Positions 1-10,770 are shown, counted from the stretch's first letter. The stretch is DNA of 64,000 nt from Kryptolebias marmoratus (GCF_001649575.2 NC_051431.1:3614411-3678410); one strand, 5' to 3'. The notes: generated by a model from the letters alone, not told the origin. Program-made: numbers and translations.

Positions 1-785
1 ACAGAAGACAATAAAAGTAAAATTTATCACCGGATTCCTTAAAGTGGAGATAATTATGTTTTACCAAACAATCATAAATTTAGAAACAAGGAGCTTTGAG
101 TTGTTCTGGTAGATGAAGCACAAAACAAGATGCATATTATAATGTCTCAGAGCGTTCAAAGAAATGGTACAAAAACTAAAAAAATGTAATATTTCTTGCA
201 GAATTAGAAGTTTTATTTAAATGACTCATTTGAAGACATATAGGAAGTTAAAAACAAAAATCCGAAATCAAGATTTTTTAAAATGAAGCTGTTTTCTTAA
301 ATAAAGGCCGTGAAGGGGTTAAAGAAAAGTAATCTAAGAAATTATTAATCGTTTCACTGGAGCAACTCCTCCATTTTACAGTGTCACAGAGTGACAGTTT
401 AACTCAATTTCCTCCTCTGATTCCCCCGCCCCCGCCTACCTTGTTACTATTTTGGAAACATGTCCCATCTGGCTTCTCTTCACAACAATACTGCCCAATG
501 AACTTTCATTTCCTCTGTTGTTAAATAGAAATGAGTCTGCTCTCCAACACAGGTGGGAGGCACACTTAATTGACTTGTGTTAACATGTTTGCATGCCTTG
601 TACACCTGGTCTCTTTCTATAAACACATTTTATCAATGCAATTTATTCCAGTCCTGTGATTTGACAGCTAACCCAGTGATGGACAGGCAAATAACGCCCA
701 CAAAACGGTCTGACTTCGGCGTTACCGAGAGGATCGTTGAGGCGAAAGCTTCACGTGCGCTAAAATATGCGTCTGAGTTTGTAAG
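1..785. other. AT-rich stretch, no recognised feature
   Basis: No repeat family, splice-flanked exon or RNA gene is recognised. A 71-codon open frame at 577-792 resembles no protein I know and is probably chance. Confidence 0.5.
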
Positions 786-789
786 TAAG

Positions 790-1612
790 TAAAAATTTAA
801 GTGCTTTACATAATAAAAACATCAGTAGGATTACATTACAGTAATCAAAAACATCATTACAAACATCCAAAAAAAACACACTAATGTTTTAATAATATTT
901 TAGTAATATTTTGTTCAGAGCAATTGAATTTGTTTGCGGACTACTAATCAAAGGCAGCTTTAAACAGGTGAGTTTTCAGCCTTTAAACGAATTTAGTGTT
1001 TCGGCTGTTTCGCAGTTTTCCGGGAGTTTGTTCCAGATTGATGGTGCATAGAAACTGAAAGCTGCTTCTCCATGTTTGGTTCTGGTTCTGGGGATACAAA
1101 GTAGACCAGAACCAGAAGACCTGAGTGTTCTGGACGGTTGATACAACGATAATAAGTCTTTAATCAGTTCAGTGATTTATAAAGTAATAGAAGTATTTTA
1201 AAGTCTATTCTCTGAGCTACAGGGAGCCAGTGTAGGGACTTTAAAACCGGGGTGATGTGCTCTATTTTTCTGGTCTTAGTGAGAACATGAGCAGCAGCGT
1301 TTTGGATCAGCTGCAGCTGTCTGGTTGAGTTTTTTGGCAGACCTGTGAAGACGCTGTTGCAGTAAACGAGACGACTAAAGATGAACGCGTGCATAATTTT
1401 CTCTAGGTCTTGTTGTGACATTAGTCCTTTAATTCTGGAGATGTTCTTCAGGTGGTAGAACTGTTTTTATGTGTCCCTTCAGGTTCAGGTCTGAGTCTAT
1501 TACTACACCCAGGTTTCGGGCCTGATCACTAGCTGTGCGCTGACTCTCGATCGTTCCTCTTTAGGTCCAAAGATAAAAAATTTCCGTCTTGTGGCAACGT
1601 TAAATCAGATGT
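790..1612 (-). mobile_element. L2-like LINE, 3' part of reverse transcriptase ORF (decayed)
   Basis: Read on the minus strand, 1421-1164 encodes the C-terminal part of a non-LTR reverse transcriptase. The hallmark runs IFSRLVYCNSVFTGLP, LQLIQNAAAHVLTKT and HITPVLKSLHWLPV are visible. These follow the polymerase core in L2/Rex1-type fish LINEs. Further 3', in another frame, the usual C-terminal run with APSIWNKLPEN can be read near 1050-990. Upstream (1600-1450) frames carry pieces such as SRVSAQ and YHLKNISRIKGL. The frame is broken by several frameshifts and stops, and the 5' part with the catalytic motif is missing, so this is an old 5'-truncated insertion. Assignment to the L2 side rather than Rex1 is from memory. 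A 70 bp piece of the same family lies at 62455-62528. Confidence 0.8.
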
Positions 1613-1757
1613 TGGTGTAGTTTAAAGTTTGTGAAGTGTTAAGGGGAAGGGCAAATAGGATCCCTGAAGCTCTGTGTCAAATTAAAAAAAAAGAAAATGA
1701 TGACTTAGTGGGAGCCCAATTTGTCTTCCGGAGCTTTGAGAGGCTAGAGCTACATAA

Positions 1758-1794
1758 AGAAGAAGAAGAAGAAGAAGAAGAAGAAGAAGAAGAA
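1758..1794. repeat. (GAA)n microsatellite
   Basis: About twelve uninterrupted GAA units are read directly. The run is translated as poly-Glu in a 70-codon open frame that has no other protein-like feature. Confidence 0.95.
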
Positions 1795-1799
1795 AGCAT

Positions 1800-2884
1800 C
1801 ACATTCTGGCTGGCTATCTGTAGGCTGCATCACAGGTTTTTCAAATGAACATCACTTTCATCTCATCTGCTGCTTGACAGAACTTAAATTGGATCCCAAA
1901 GAGAGTAACATGATAGAAATGAAATCATTTCCATTTTTTGCCTACATGCCGCCCATCAGCATTGTTGATTTGAAGACGTGTTTTATTTAAAATTACACAA
2001 ACGCACTCCCGGAAAACTTTTTCAAATCAAAAGTCAAACCGCTTGTATGGAAGTGTCAGGAGCTGAATAGTTTTTCTGTTATCGCAGACGTCTGACGGCG
2101 CCTCAGTCAAGGTTGAAAAGCTCACTTTTCCTGTCGTTGGTTTCTCGTCTGGATGCTAAATATTTATTCTTCTTCCTCTCTGTTTTTCCCTCCGCGAGAC
2201 AATTTCAGTGTCCCTTTAAAACAAGAACCACTTGATGGAAACTCTTTGTAACTTCAATAGTGCACAGCAATGACAATTATGCTTTCTATTACAAAACTAT
2301 CCCCTTATTTTCTACACAATTAACCCTGGGCTAACACTAATTTAGGCCTTCATTGCCCACAGGATACTTCCTTGAGATGATGAGTAAACAGAGGACTAGC
2401 AGAAGCATAAATCTCTAAAGAATAAAGAAAAAAAGCATGCATCTATGCAGTTTTTTTTAAAAATCCCATGAGTAAATAGTGCATTAGCCTGATGAACAAA
2501 TAAGAATATTCATGAGTCCGTTGTCTTGCCCCTCGGTGATCTATAATTAAATGTGGACACAACGAAGAGATGGATCAAGTACGGTGCTGGTTTTGCTTTT
2601 TTCATTAGATTTACTCGCAATTAAAATATAACATCAGCCTCGCTATAAAAAGAATTAAAGTGCTCTAAAAAAGAAATACAATAGGTATATGTTCTGGATG
2701 ACCGACTAAAGTAATCTAAGTGACGTGGAGCAACTTTTGTCCTTTTTAACCTTAAATATACACAAAAAAATCTAATACCAGGACATAAGGTTGCACAGTT
2801 ATTGAAACTAAAATTCACAAAAGTGTTTTACATACAGATGCGGATAAATTTGTTGGTAACCTTCCACGATAATTAAAAAATGAT
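1800..2884. other. No recognised feature
   Basis: Apparently unique AT-rich sequence. No exon, RNA gene or known repeat is recognised. Confidence 0.4.
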
Positions 2885-3313
2885 GTGACTGAAGATTGTT
2901 TCATCAGGGGTTTGTTGATGTGTGTTTTGGTGAATTTCTGTCCGCCATTTTTGTGTTTTTCGCCCAACAGTGGAGCCCTTCTAGGTCTTCTTCCATCCCA
3001 TTATGATTCAAAACACAACCTATGGTGCAATCAGAACTTTGACCTTGGAGATCAGCTTGAATGGTTTTAGTTAATTTCCTTGGCTCTTTTTCAACCATCT
3101 GCACTTTCCATCTGATCAACCTGGGGTTGCATTTTCTCTTGCGTCCATGTCCTGGGAGGTTGGCCGCAATCCTGAGAACCTTTATATTTTTCAATAACAT
3201 TGTCAGCTGTGGTCAGAGGAACATGAAGCCGCTTGGAGATGGTTGTGTAGCCTTTACTGTCAACATGGATATCTTTAATCTTCTTTCTGAGCTCCTCAGA
3301 TAGCTCTCTACAA
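2885..3313 (-). mobile_element. Tc1-like transposon fragment, transposase DNA-binding domain (broken)
   Basis: On the minus strand from 3310 a frame reads LSEELRKKIKDIHVDSKGY then TTISKRLHVPLTTADNVIEKYK. This is the first helix-turn-helix of a Tc1-type transposase. A frameshift near 3165-3185 moves the reading into the frame of the ORF at 3200-2904, which continues with ANLPGHGRKRK. That is the linker with the GRKR/GRPR-type AT-hook, and it leads into the second helix-turn-helix and ends near KHTSTNP. The catalytic DD(E/D) half is absent. The element is 5'-partial, frameshifted and inactive. The family call rests on the motif order; I cannot name the subfamily. Confidence 0.85.
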
Positions 3314-3330
3314 AACTGAAAACAGTAATC

Positions 3331-3387
3331 AGAGCTGTCGCCTCACAGCAAGAAGGTCGCAGTGTTACAACCCTGCTGCGGCCTTTC
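3331..3387 (+). mobile_element. SINE head fragment (plus strand)
   Basis: The segment matches the tRNA-like head of a common teleost SINE: CTGTCGCCTCACAGCAAGAA, then a degraded box-B-like stretch, then the GCGGCCTTTC just before the SINE body. The body itself is interrupted here by an inverted SINE copy and may resume at 4354. Confidence 0.55.
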
Positions 3388-3394
3388 AATTTAA

Positions 3395-3754
3395 TTCAAT
3401 TTATCCATCCATTTTCTTTACCCACTTCTCCCTTCCGGGTCGCGGGGAGCTGGTGCCTATCCCCAGCAGTCACTGTGCGAGAGGCGGGGGACACCCTGGA
3501 CAGGTCGCAAGTCCATCGCAGGGCCACATATAGACAAACAACAATTCATGCTCTCACTCACACCTAGGGACAATTTTAGAGTCACCAATTAACCTAACAT
3601 GCATGTTTTTGGTCTGTGGGAGGAAACCGGAGTACCCGGAGTAAACCCACGTGTGCACAGGAAGAACATGCATATTCCACTCAGAAAGACCCCAGAGAAG
3701 CGATCCTGCAACCTTGCTGGGAGGCAACAGCTCAAACCACTATTCCACTGTGTC
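3395..3754 (-). mobile_element. tRNA-type SINE copy, near full length
   Basis: Read on the minus strand it runs from a tRNA-like head (GTGGTTTGAGCTGTTGCCTC) through a body to a tail AAAATGGATGGATAAATTGA. Body landmarks include CATGCATGTTAGGTTAATTG and ACCTGTCCAGGGTGTC. The ATGGATGG tail resembles the Rex3 LINE tail, which suggests a LINE partner, but that is inference. It lies inverted against the head at 3331-3387. Other pieces of the family are at 4354-4535, 62340-62445 and 63645-63712. Confidence 0.75.
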
Positions 3755-3755
3755 A

Positions 3756-3900
3756 ATTCAATTCAAAGATACTTTATTAATCCCAAAGGGAAATTAAATG
3801 TTGTTGTAGTTCATAATCCTGGTTTCGTTAAAGAGTTGTTATATATGCTGATGGCTGTGGGCAGGAAGGGTCTCTTGTAGCATTCTGTCCCGATGTGTCC
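3756..3900 (-). mobile_element. LINE 3' end: last codons, 3' UTR and tail
   Basis: On the minus strand [18 protein letters not shown] can be read, followed by a stop. This corresponds to the RY(R/K)RPFLPTAI run that ends the ORF of a common fish LINE. A short 3' UTR then ends in the landmark GGGATTAATAAAGTATCTTTG and an AATTGAATTG tail. Only about 145 bp remain. On its upstream side it is joined directly to a histone H3 fragment at 3909-4098. Confidence 0.75.
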
Positions 3901-3908
3901 TCGGTCCT

Positions 3909-4098
3909 GGTGTCCTCAAAAAGCCCCACCAGGTGAGCCTCGCTGGCCTCCTGGGGAGCCATGATGGCCGAGCTCTGGAAGCTCAGGTTGGTCTTGAAGT
4001 CCTGGGCGATCTCCCGGACCAGGTGCTAGAAGGGCAGCTTCGGGATGAGCAGCTCTGGAAGTGGTGGATTAACGGGCAGTCTGCTTGGTTCTGGCCAT
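3909..4098 (-). pseudogene. Histone H3 pseudogene fragment joined to a LINE 3' end
   Basis: On the minus strand an ATG at 4098-4096 opens MARTKQTAR, the exact N-terminus of histone H3. A TAA stop replaces Lys9, and Ser-Thr follows. The sequence then jumps to residue 59: ELLIPKLPF, a TAG stop in place of Gln68, then [34 protein letters not shown], ending near Thr107. About 47 codons are missing between the two K-S-T sites (residues 9-11 and 56-58), as expected for a deletion between short direct repeats. The SSA and ASEA residues fit a replication-type H3.2 rather than H3.3. The last 28 residues are absent and the LINE 3' end starts within about 13 bp. H3 normally packages DNA in nucleosomes; this copy cannot encode a protein. 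Confidence 0.9.
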
Positions 4099-4353
4099 GA
4101 CTGGACTTCAGGGTTCTTCACATTTAACACTTGTTGTCATGGTTACGCATCATAACAAAATGTCCAAAAGTAAAAAAAAGGTTTCGGTAAAAATCCTTCC
4201 AGCTGCACAGCATCCTATACCAGAGGAAATAATCATCCAAAAAAAATGATTTACATCAAGAAAAAAAGAGGAATAACATGTTCAAAAGCAATATCTCAGA
4301 ATAAATGTAACAGAGCTACTCCAACATGCAGCCACCTCAAGCAGCGCAATTCT
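4099..4353. other. No recognised feature
   Basis: AT-rich sequence between the H3 fragment and the SINE body piece. Nothing is recognised. Confidence 0.4.
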
Positions 4354-4535
4354 AGAAGCTGCATGGAGTTTGCATGTTCTCCCCATGAATGCATGGGTTT
4401 GACTCTGGCGTCCTCCACAGACTAAAAACATGCACGTTAGGTTAACTGGGAACTCTAAATTGTCACTAAGTGTGAGTTTTGTGCATTAATGGCAGTCTGT
4501 CTCATTTGTCTCTATGTTGCCTCCATATGTTTACA
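4354..4535 (+). mobile_element. SINE body fragment (plus strand)
   Basis: The body begins at CATGGAGTTTGCATGTTCTC and contains AAAAACATGCACGTTAGGTT and TTGTCTCTATGTTG, all landmarks of the SINE at 3395-3754. The copy starts at almost the body position where the head fragment at 3331-3387 stops. The two may be halves of one element. Confidence 0.65.
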
Positions 4536-4760
4536 GATACTGAGCTAAACTTTGGTGTGGTAGTATCTGAGACTGATCCTCAGCACATGCTCCAAGTACA
4601 TCTTGCAATATTGCATAAAATTCTACAGAAGAGCACCGATGAGTTTTGACCAAAACGGCTACAGCTGTCATTTCTCAACACAAGATGATTTTAGTTTAAA
4701 ACTCTGGCGTGACAGGTGGTGGATGATATGCATTCCCTCAAGGAAAGCTAAGCCATTAAT
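4536..4760 (-). repeat. Family A repeat, 5' half, minus orientation
   Basis: Family A is an unclassified ~400 bp repeat. I orient it by its order of landmarks: palindromic ATTCCTTGAAGGAATGCA, GTCAAACTTTG, CTCAGCTACTACCACAC, GCCATCTTGAAT, CCAGTGGTTCATGAGATATT and GGCAGCGGGCGATAA. This copy holds the first half in reverse and ends at the degraded palindrome ATTCCCTCAAGGAAAGC. Confidence 0.75.
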
Positions 4761-5825
4761 TTCAGAACTGTGGAGAACTAAAGATGAGTAAAATCTGTGG
4801 TATAACGAGTACAGTATAAAACTCAATCATTAGACTGTCAGAGACAAACTTAGGATGAGATTTCTATTTTAGTAAAAAAAAAAAAAAAACCCTTCTGCAT
4901 GATTGTCAAGTGTATTTCTCAACTTCTAAAGGTTGGTAAGCACATTTTCTCCTTACAGTTTCTGTATTTTTCGTTTTATTTACACGTCCTCAAATTGAGA
5001 CTTGCATATTTTGGGAGGCCAAGCAGAAAGGACGGAATAATGACTGCCTGCTGAGGTAATATATACTGCCTCGTGTCAAGTTGTGTAAATCACAGGGGCA
5101 ATCATTAAGATGGTTAAAGTAGTACACTGTGTGCTCTGTGATTATGTTCTATAAACAAACCATGTGGCGGAAGGATTAACATGGTCCAGTGGTGTTTTTA
5201 GATCAGGAATGGGGGGGGAGGCGAAGTGGGGAGAAAGCAGCAACCTGCAGCTCGAGGCTTTGATCATCACTGATGCTGAGTGTAGTGATTTACTGCACCA
5301 CAAAGTCTTTGAAAGTCCCTCTTCTGATGCTCCGGGCCGGTCAGTCCTTTGAGCTTCAGTTTTTTTTATTATTATTATTCATCTCTGTGGAGGCATACAA
5401 GATGGTAATTAGATCTGGACCGATACTTCTCAAGTCCTTACAACAATTCATTTGCTCTTTCATGTAAGTTATGCTCATCATCTTATCAACAGACGTGCAA
5501 CCAGAAACATACTTTGGATTACTGTGTGCGTGTGTAAACATGCAAAATGTATTAAATTAATTAATCATTTCATGAAATAAAAAATGCTACTTGTTCGATG
5601 TTTTTACATTTTCCACTCTGGGTTTGAGAGTCATATACACGTGTGTCTATTTCATAAATAATCTGTTCATCAATTTTTAATTCTAACGCCAATATTTTAT
5701 TCTATTCCTAACAACAGCTGCAGATTCAAATGCTGAAAATAAATTACTGACATGGTGAGATCCAGAGATGATAAGATTCATAAAATTGTTTAAAAAAAAG
5801 AAAATAGAAGAGCTAATTAAAGGCC
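4761..5825. other. No recognised feature
   Basis: AT-rich, apparently unique sequence with a poly-A run at 4875-4890. Short open frames at 5164-5541 show no protein features. Confidence 0.4.
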
Positions 5826-6345
5826 TAATATTCCCTGAAGGGATGCATAATGTTCGCTACTTTTTATGGCAGAATTTTAAACAAAAATTATTTTATGTTA
5901 TGCGTGATCTCATTCAGTAACGCAAAATGACTCTCAGCTACTACCACATCAGACTTCAGCTCATTATCTGTAAATCTGACTGAGTTGCAGCCATTTTTGT
6001 GTTTGCTGAGGTTAAATAGCTGTGGCGACCATCTTGAATTAGGTTGATTACAAATCTTAATGTTTCTGAGAGAGCAGTGCTCAAAGCATGTGTTGGCGAT
6101 TACTCTCAGCTACTACCACAGCAAAGTTTAGCTCAATATCTGTAAAACTGGCTTAATTAAAATAATTTTTTAGCTGTGGTAGCCATCTTGAATTTGGTTG
6201 CCTTCAAATGTTAAAGAGTTGTGGATGAAAACTCAGTGAATACTTACTGAAAGTTTCATTAAAATCCATCCAGTGGTTCATAAGATATTTTGCTAACAAA
6301 TAGACAGACCTTTGCTTTTGGTGATGGACAATAAGAAAACCTAAA
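5826..6345 (+). repeat. Family A repeat with duplicated centre
   Basis: The 5' palindrome ATTCCCTGAAGGGATGCA is followed by two successive copies of the central segment (ACTCTCAGCTACTACCAC at 5932 and 6104). The 3' segment with CCAGTGGTTCATAAGATATT then follows. The partial duplication makes it longer than the other copies. Confidence 0.8.
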
Positions 6346-7091
6346 GACAGCAAACAGAAACTGAATACTGACAGCATTTTCTAAAAGTGTAATGGAAACC
6401 AAAGCGTTCAGCTTTAGCAGCACAGCTTCGGTTGAAGTAAATCCTTTTTAAAAGACAAAATGTCTCGAAACTCAAAAACCCAATGTTGTCGACTCAAAGG
6501 TTAATTTCCAAGACATTAGAACTCATCAGTTTATCTACCATCAGCTTTAATCACAGCTCTGTTTGCTCCATTCTGTCTGTGGAGCATTTCCTGCCCGAAT
6601 CGTTCAGTTTCAGCTGTGCATTTCTTTTTGTTACGCTTTTGGTCAGACTCGTGCCAAACAAGCCTTGTGAGGTGGATTCTAGCTGGTTGAGCCTGTCATG
6701 ATATGACTGATGGCTCACCTTCCAACAGTTTGTGCACAGCCCAGAGGTTTGCTCGGGGTCGCTGTCCTGCTAAATGACAAAGTTGCAACCTTTTAAATGG
6801 ATTCCTGGAGGAACAGCACGTCACTGCAAGATGAAGTGATGCTCGTGTCGGTTCAAGACGTTGCCAGCAGGGAAACACTCACAAACCAACGCTGATCCAT
6901 GTTTTCATTTTTCTAATAAACAACACCAACACAACCGTTTGAACTAAAGATCTCAAACTTTGATTTATCTCCCCACGAGCCTCTCTCAGTCATCCTCAGT
7001 GCTTTATGAATGGTGCTTGGTTCTCTCTTTGCGGGAATGGTTTCTTTATGAAAACTTCCATGGTGGGCCTTCCCACAACAGCTGCTGCGTC
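6346..7091. other. No recognised feature
   Basis: Moderate GC sequence, not assigned. Open frames at 6483-6878 and 6960-7175 show no known protein motif. Confidence 0.4.
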
Positions 7092-7099
7092 CTTTTAAC

Positions 7100-7312
7100 C
7101 AGTGGTGTCCAACCCTGGTCCTCGAGGGCCACTATCCTGCATGTTTTACTTGTTTCTCTGCTCCAACACACCTGATTTGAATCAATGGGTGATTAACAGG
7201 CTTCTGCAGAACAAGAAGAGGTGATTTAACTACTGAATCAGGTGAGTTGGAGCAAGGAAACAAGGAAAACATGCAGGATGGTGGCCCTGAGGACCAGGAT
7301 TGGAGACCCCTG
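7100..7312. mobile_element. hAT-type miniature element (MITE), copy 1
   Basis: A near-palindromic 213 bp element starts CAGTGGTGTCCAACCCTGGT and ends ACCAGGATTGGAGACCCCTG. The CAGNGGTG start is the hAT signature. It is flanked by the 8-bp target duplication CTTTTAAC (7092-7099) and CTTTTAGC (7313-7320), with one mismatch. There is no coding capacity. Confidence 0.9.
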
Positions 7313-7320
7313 CTTTTAGC

Positions 7321-7929
7321 TTTCAGTTGAGACGTCTGTCATTGAGAAACATGGAGGAACCTGTTCTCCAGCAGAAGGTTCCTTGGAGCAGTTAGGAGTG
7401 TGCTCCAGGTCAGCTTTGCTGACTGAACACCACCAGAAGATGCAGAGTCAGCATTTACACATTTTTATTTTGTACTTTGTTGTTATCTACTTCTGCAGAC
7501 TTTGTGTACTTTAACCATTTATATATCAGAATATTTAGCTTATTCAGGAAAGGTTTGCTATGACTTGTTTTTTTTATGTGACTATGATGTAACTTTTCAA
7601 AGCATCTAAATATTTTCTACAAAGAAATACACTGAGATCTCTTCAATCCCTTCAGAAACATTGTTCACTTTAAATGAACCTTTAGCTGCTTTTAGTTTGC
7701 ATTTTTTTACCATTTAGTTTGTAGCTAGTGTTTTGCTTTTTTATATAAAAGCTTTCAGCTTGTCTTCTGCATCTTTAAGATTTAAAAGTAGATTTCAACA
7801 AAGTCATTAAGCATTTATGATCCATTTTCATTCCAATATTCAGTTTTTCTAGTTGTTTTGGTTTTGGTACAATAATTTGAAATATAAACTCTTTATTTCT
7901 TCTTTTTTTTTGCAAAAAGGTTTGAACGG
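7321..7929. other. No recognised feature
   Basis: AT-rich sequence with several poly-T runs. Nothing is recognised. Confidence 0.4.
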
Positions 7930-8252
7930 TTTTAGTCTTTGCCTCTGTCCATCTGTTAACAAAATATCCCATGAACTACTGGACAGATTTTAATAAAACT
8001 GAAATAAACTGATGTACATTTACAACTGGTTAAGGTAATCGGTAACCTTTAGAGTCAAACCATTCAACCACAGCATTAGACAACACAAACATGCCTTTTA
8101 CAGATATTAAGCTTTTGCAATATTGCCTGAGTTTTTGTTTAACATCCTTTAAAAGGTTTGATGAAAATGGCTTTTTGTCCACTTTCTGCACAAGATGATT
8201 TAAGTGTAAAGTTGTAGTTTAAAGCTTTAAAGGTGATATACATGTCGAGCCA
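7930..8252 (-). repeat. Family A repeat, minus orientation
   Basis: Landmarks read in reverse: AACAAAATATCCCATGAACT, then a degraded middle, then CACAAGATGATTTAAGTGTA and GGTGATATACATG near the 5' end. The centre has drifted more than in other copies. Confidence 0.65.
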
Positions 8253-9467
8253 TTACAAAATAATGTGATAGCATTGCAGCAAAACCATCTTCTGTCTTTG
8301 AACTTGATTAGAGTAGATTTGCTAAAATGTTACTCTAATGATGGATTGTTAAGTAGAGAGTAAGTAAAACCAATCCTCTTATGAAAAAAGGTGAAGAAAT
8401 GTTCATTTACTTGAAAAATGATGTTTGTTTACAATCAATAAAGTCGAGAGTCTGCATCAAGATGTTAAAACTGTAATGCTTTCCTCTATTATCCATGCTA
8501 GCCCTATGCTTTATTTTTTATTCTTTAAGGACCTTCAGTGTTTGTGCATTCTGCTTTCATCCGGCACAAAGCTCAGCAGGAAAATATACGAGGCTGGCAA
8601 CAAAGAGACCTGAGATGTGCGAGCATGCTACACTATGGGAACGCTCCAAGATCTTATTTGTGCTTTTCATGCCTTGAGCCTCTTGTCTCTAATCTGTGCC
8701 ACTTGATGTGTAGGTGTGCATGGGTGTGAAATATGCTTTCCTTCCATGGCAAGGATCGCGCATTGTTCTTGCCAACAGGAAGGAGAAAATTATTTTGGCA
8801 AGATTTGACACCATTTCTCTAAATCCCACAAAGCACCTACAAAGCAGATTGAAATGAGCTGTGTTGCTCTGGGCATTTGGTGTCTTTGTGCACACCATGA
8901 CATCATCATTTCATGAGCAATTGTGTCAGTCACAATACAGACGATAGCGGATGTCATGACCCTTAGATAATTGCGGCGTCTCAAGGGAAGCCTTCAGGAA
9001 ACAGACACAAGATGCTGTGCTGCGTTTTCTCTTCAACGGAACAAAAACACAGCATTTCTTCTGCAAGAAACACAGTCTGTCGATGTTTCAAGTGGATACT
9101 TTACAGGCATAAACACTTAAAATGCTACAGTATCAATTACGTATAACAAAATACAGATAACATATTGATAATGTTTGTATTTACTCTATAAGGTCACACA
9201 AAAACAATTATATTGTCTTATCTTATAAGCCAGAAATGATTAAAGCTGGTTTAATCAGGGCTGTTGCTCCTGTGAGAAACATTATTTATAACCCTCATAT
9301 AAATTACGGAGACCTTCATTATTTTCAAATATTTCACACAACTACATTTTAATCCAGATGTTAAAAATACATGGATGGTGATTTAACAATTTAATACTGA
9401 AGGCAGTCTCTGTTACGCTCTTTATTTGTGCATAACTCTGGATAAATTTGTATAATTTTGTATTTAA
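8253..9467. other. Apparently unique block with possible conserved non-coding element
   Basis: No known repeat is seen. The part at about 8690-9000 is repeat-free and compositionally balanced (for example TTTGGCAAGATTTGACACCA), unlike the drifted AT-rich surroundings. That is the look of a conserved non-coding element, but only alignment to other fish could show it. Confidence 0.2.
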
Positions 9468-9545
9468 AGACCTATCATTCCTTGCATGGACTGCATATCA
9501 CCTGCTACCGTTCATGGCAGGGTTTTAGACCAAGGTCAGCTTGAA
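9468..9545 (+). repeat. Family A repeat, 5' end fragment
   Basis: A short match to the first ~70 bp: ATTCCTTGCATGGACTGCAT, then ATCACCTGCTACCGTTCATG and GGCAGGGTTTTAGAC. Confidence 0.65.
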
Positions 9546-9744
9546 AAATGGGTTTTTAAATTACCAAACAAAAGAAAAATCACAAAAATCAAAAGAATCA
9601 GTTAGAGTTGCAAAAGAGGTCAACTAAACAAACTGTACATTAGAATGTAACTTATATATTGAACTGATCAAACTAACAATTTACCTTGCAAACTGACCAA
9701 ACAGAATGACACAAAATGATAACTTTTATAGTCATTTAACCCCT

Positions 9745-9990
9745 TCCACACACTCACACACACACACACACGTCTCTATCTTTGCAGGGACTTTCCATTG
9801 ACTTCCATTCATTTCTACACCCTAACTACAGCCTAACCCTGACCCTTACCCTAACCATTACCAGTACATAGCTAACCCTAAACCAAACCTAAACTCAATT
9901 CACACCTTAGTCCTAAACCGAACCCCTAACCAAAAAACACAATTTCTCCTCGTGGGGACCAGACCACTTTTTAACCAACCACATGTTGTT
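9745..9990. repeat. Telomere-like CTAACCCT repeat with CA run
   Basis: A CA microsatellite (9751-9771) is followed by degenerate CCCTAAC-like units: CCTAACTACAGCCTAACCCT, TTACCCTAACCATTACC and others. It ends in CTCGTGGGGACCAGACC. I recall this combination (CA run, telomere-like units, GGGGACCAGAC) as an interspersed repeat in fish. It is not a true telomere array because the units are irregular. A shorter copy is at 18508-18605. Confidence 0.6.
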
Positions 9991-10077
9991 CTGTGTGCTT
10001 GCCCTAATTACTGCCACTACTACCAACTTTAATTGGTTAATCAGTTGGAGATGTGAATCCGCCAATTTTAGATTTTT

Positions 10078-10215
10078 TTGAAAAATTTATTAAAATTTAT
10101 CCAGTGGTTCATCAGATTTTTTGGCAACAAAAAGGCACCTCACCTCCACACACACACACACACACAAAACAAATAATATCCTTCTTCCTTTTGGCAGCAG
10201 ACAATAATTAAAGGA
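10078..10215 (+). repeat. Family A repeat, 3' end fragment with CA run
   Basis: TTATCCAGTGGTTCATCAGA is followed by a CA run at 10147-10167 and the 3' terminus TTTTGGCAGCAGACAATAAT. This could be the far half of the copy begun at 9468, split by the telomere-like repeat. Confidence 0.65.
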
Positions 10216-10431
10216 TGCTTGTAATATTTATTGACCTCTAGTGGTGTAGATATAAATTGCAACTCAATGGTACAAGACAAAACAAGAAGACAATTAAAAC
10301 ACAGCAAGTCTTATATTCAAATAGTTCTAAACAAATAAAATCATATTACTTTGTTTTCGACAACAGACTGCTGTAAATTTTACATCCTGGAGTTTTAAAT
10401 GGTAATGATAAAATGACACTATAGTCTAAAA

Positions 10432-10762
10432 CAATGATTCCCAAAGTTGGGGTCGGGACCCCAATGTGAGTCACCCAACACCAGTTAGGGGTCCTTAGAT
10501 AATCCCCAGATATCAAGTTACATTTAAAAACCCAGTTTCCATGATATATTTACACCATAATTGTTACAGAGAATTGAAATACAAGTCATTTAATGATTCC
10601 AAAAATAGCTTAATGGAGGCTAAGACTGTTTGTGTTGTCATTATGATCTTATTTAATTGGATCATTACCATTTTTGGATATTTAAACAGCCAACAGATGG
10701 GGTCCCACACTTTTGTCAGTGTTATTTTATGGGTCGGAAGCTGAAAAGTTTGGGAACCACTG
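10432..10762. mobile_element. hAT-type miniature element, second family
   Basis: The element starts CAATGATTCCCAAAGTTGGG and ends TTTGGGAACCACTG. These are inverted relatives of the hAT-type terminus CAGTGGTTCCCAAA. It is flanked by a perfect 8-bp target duplication GTCTAAAA (10424-10431 and 10763-10770). The inside holds AT-rich non-coding sequence only. Confidence 0.9.
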
Positions 10763-10770
10763 GTCTAAAA

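Noticed and set aside
3331..3754. A tRNA gene, because of box-A and box-B-like words
   Set aside because: The words belong to a SINE head; no cloverleaf can be folded and the elements are decayed.
9815..9930. Interstitial telomere array (chromosome fusion point)
   Set aside because: Units are irregular and a similar copy with related context exists at 18508, so a dispersed repeat is simpler.
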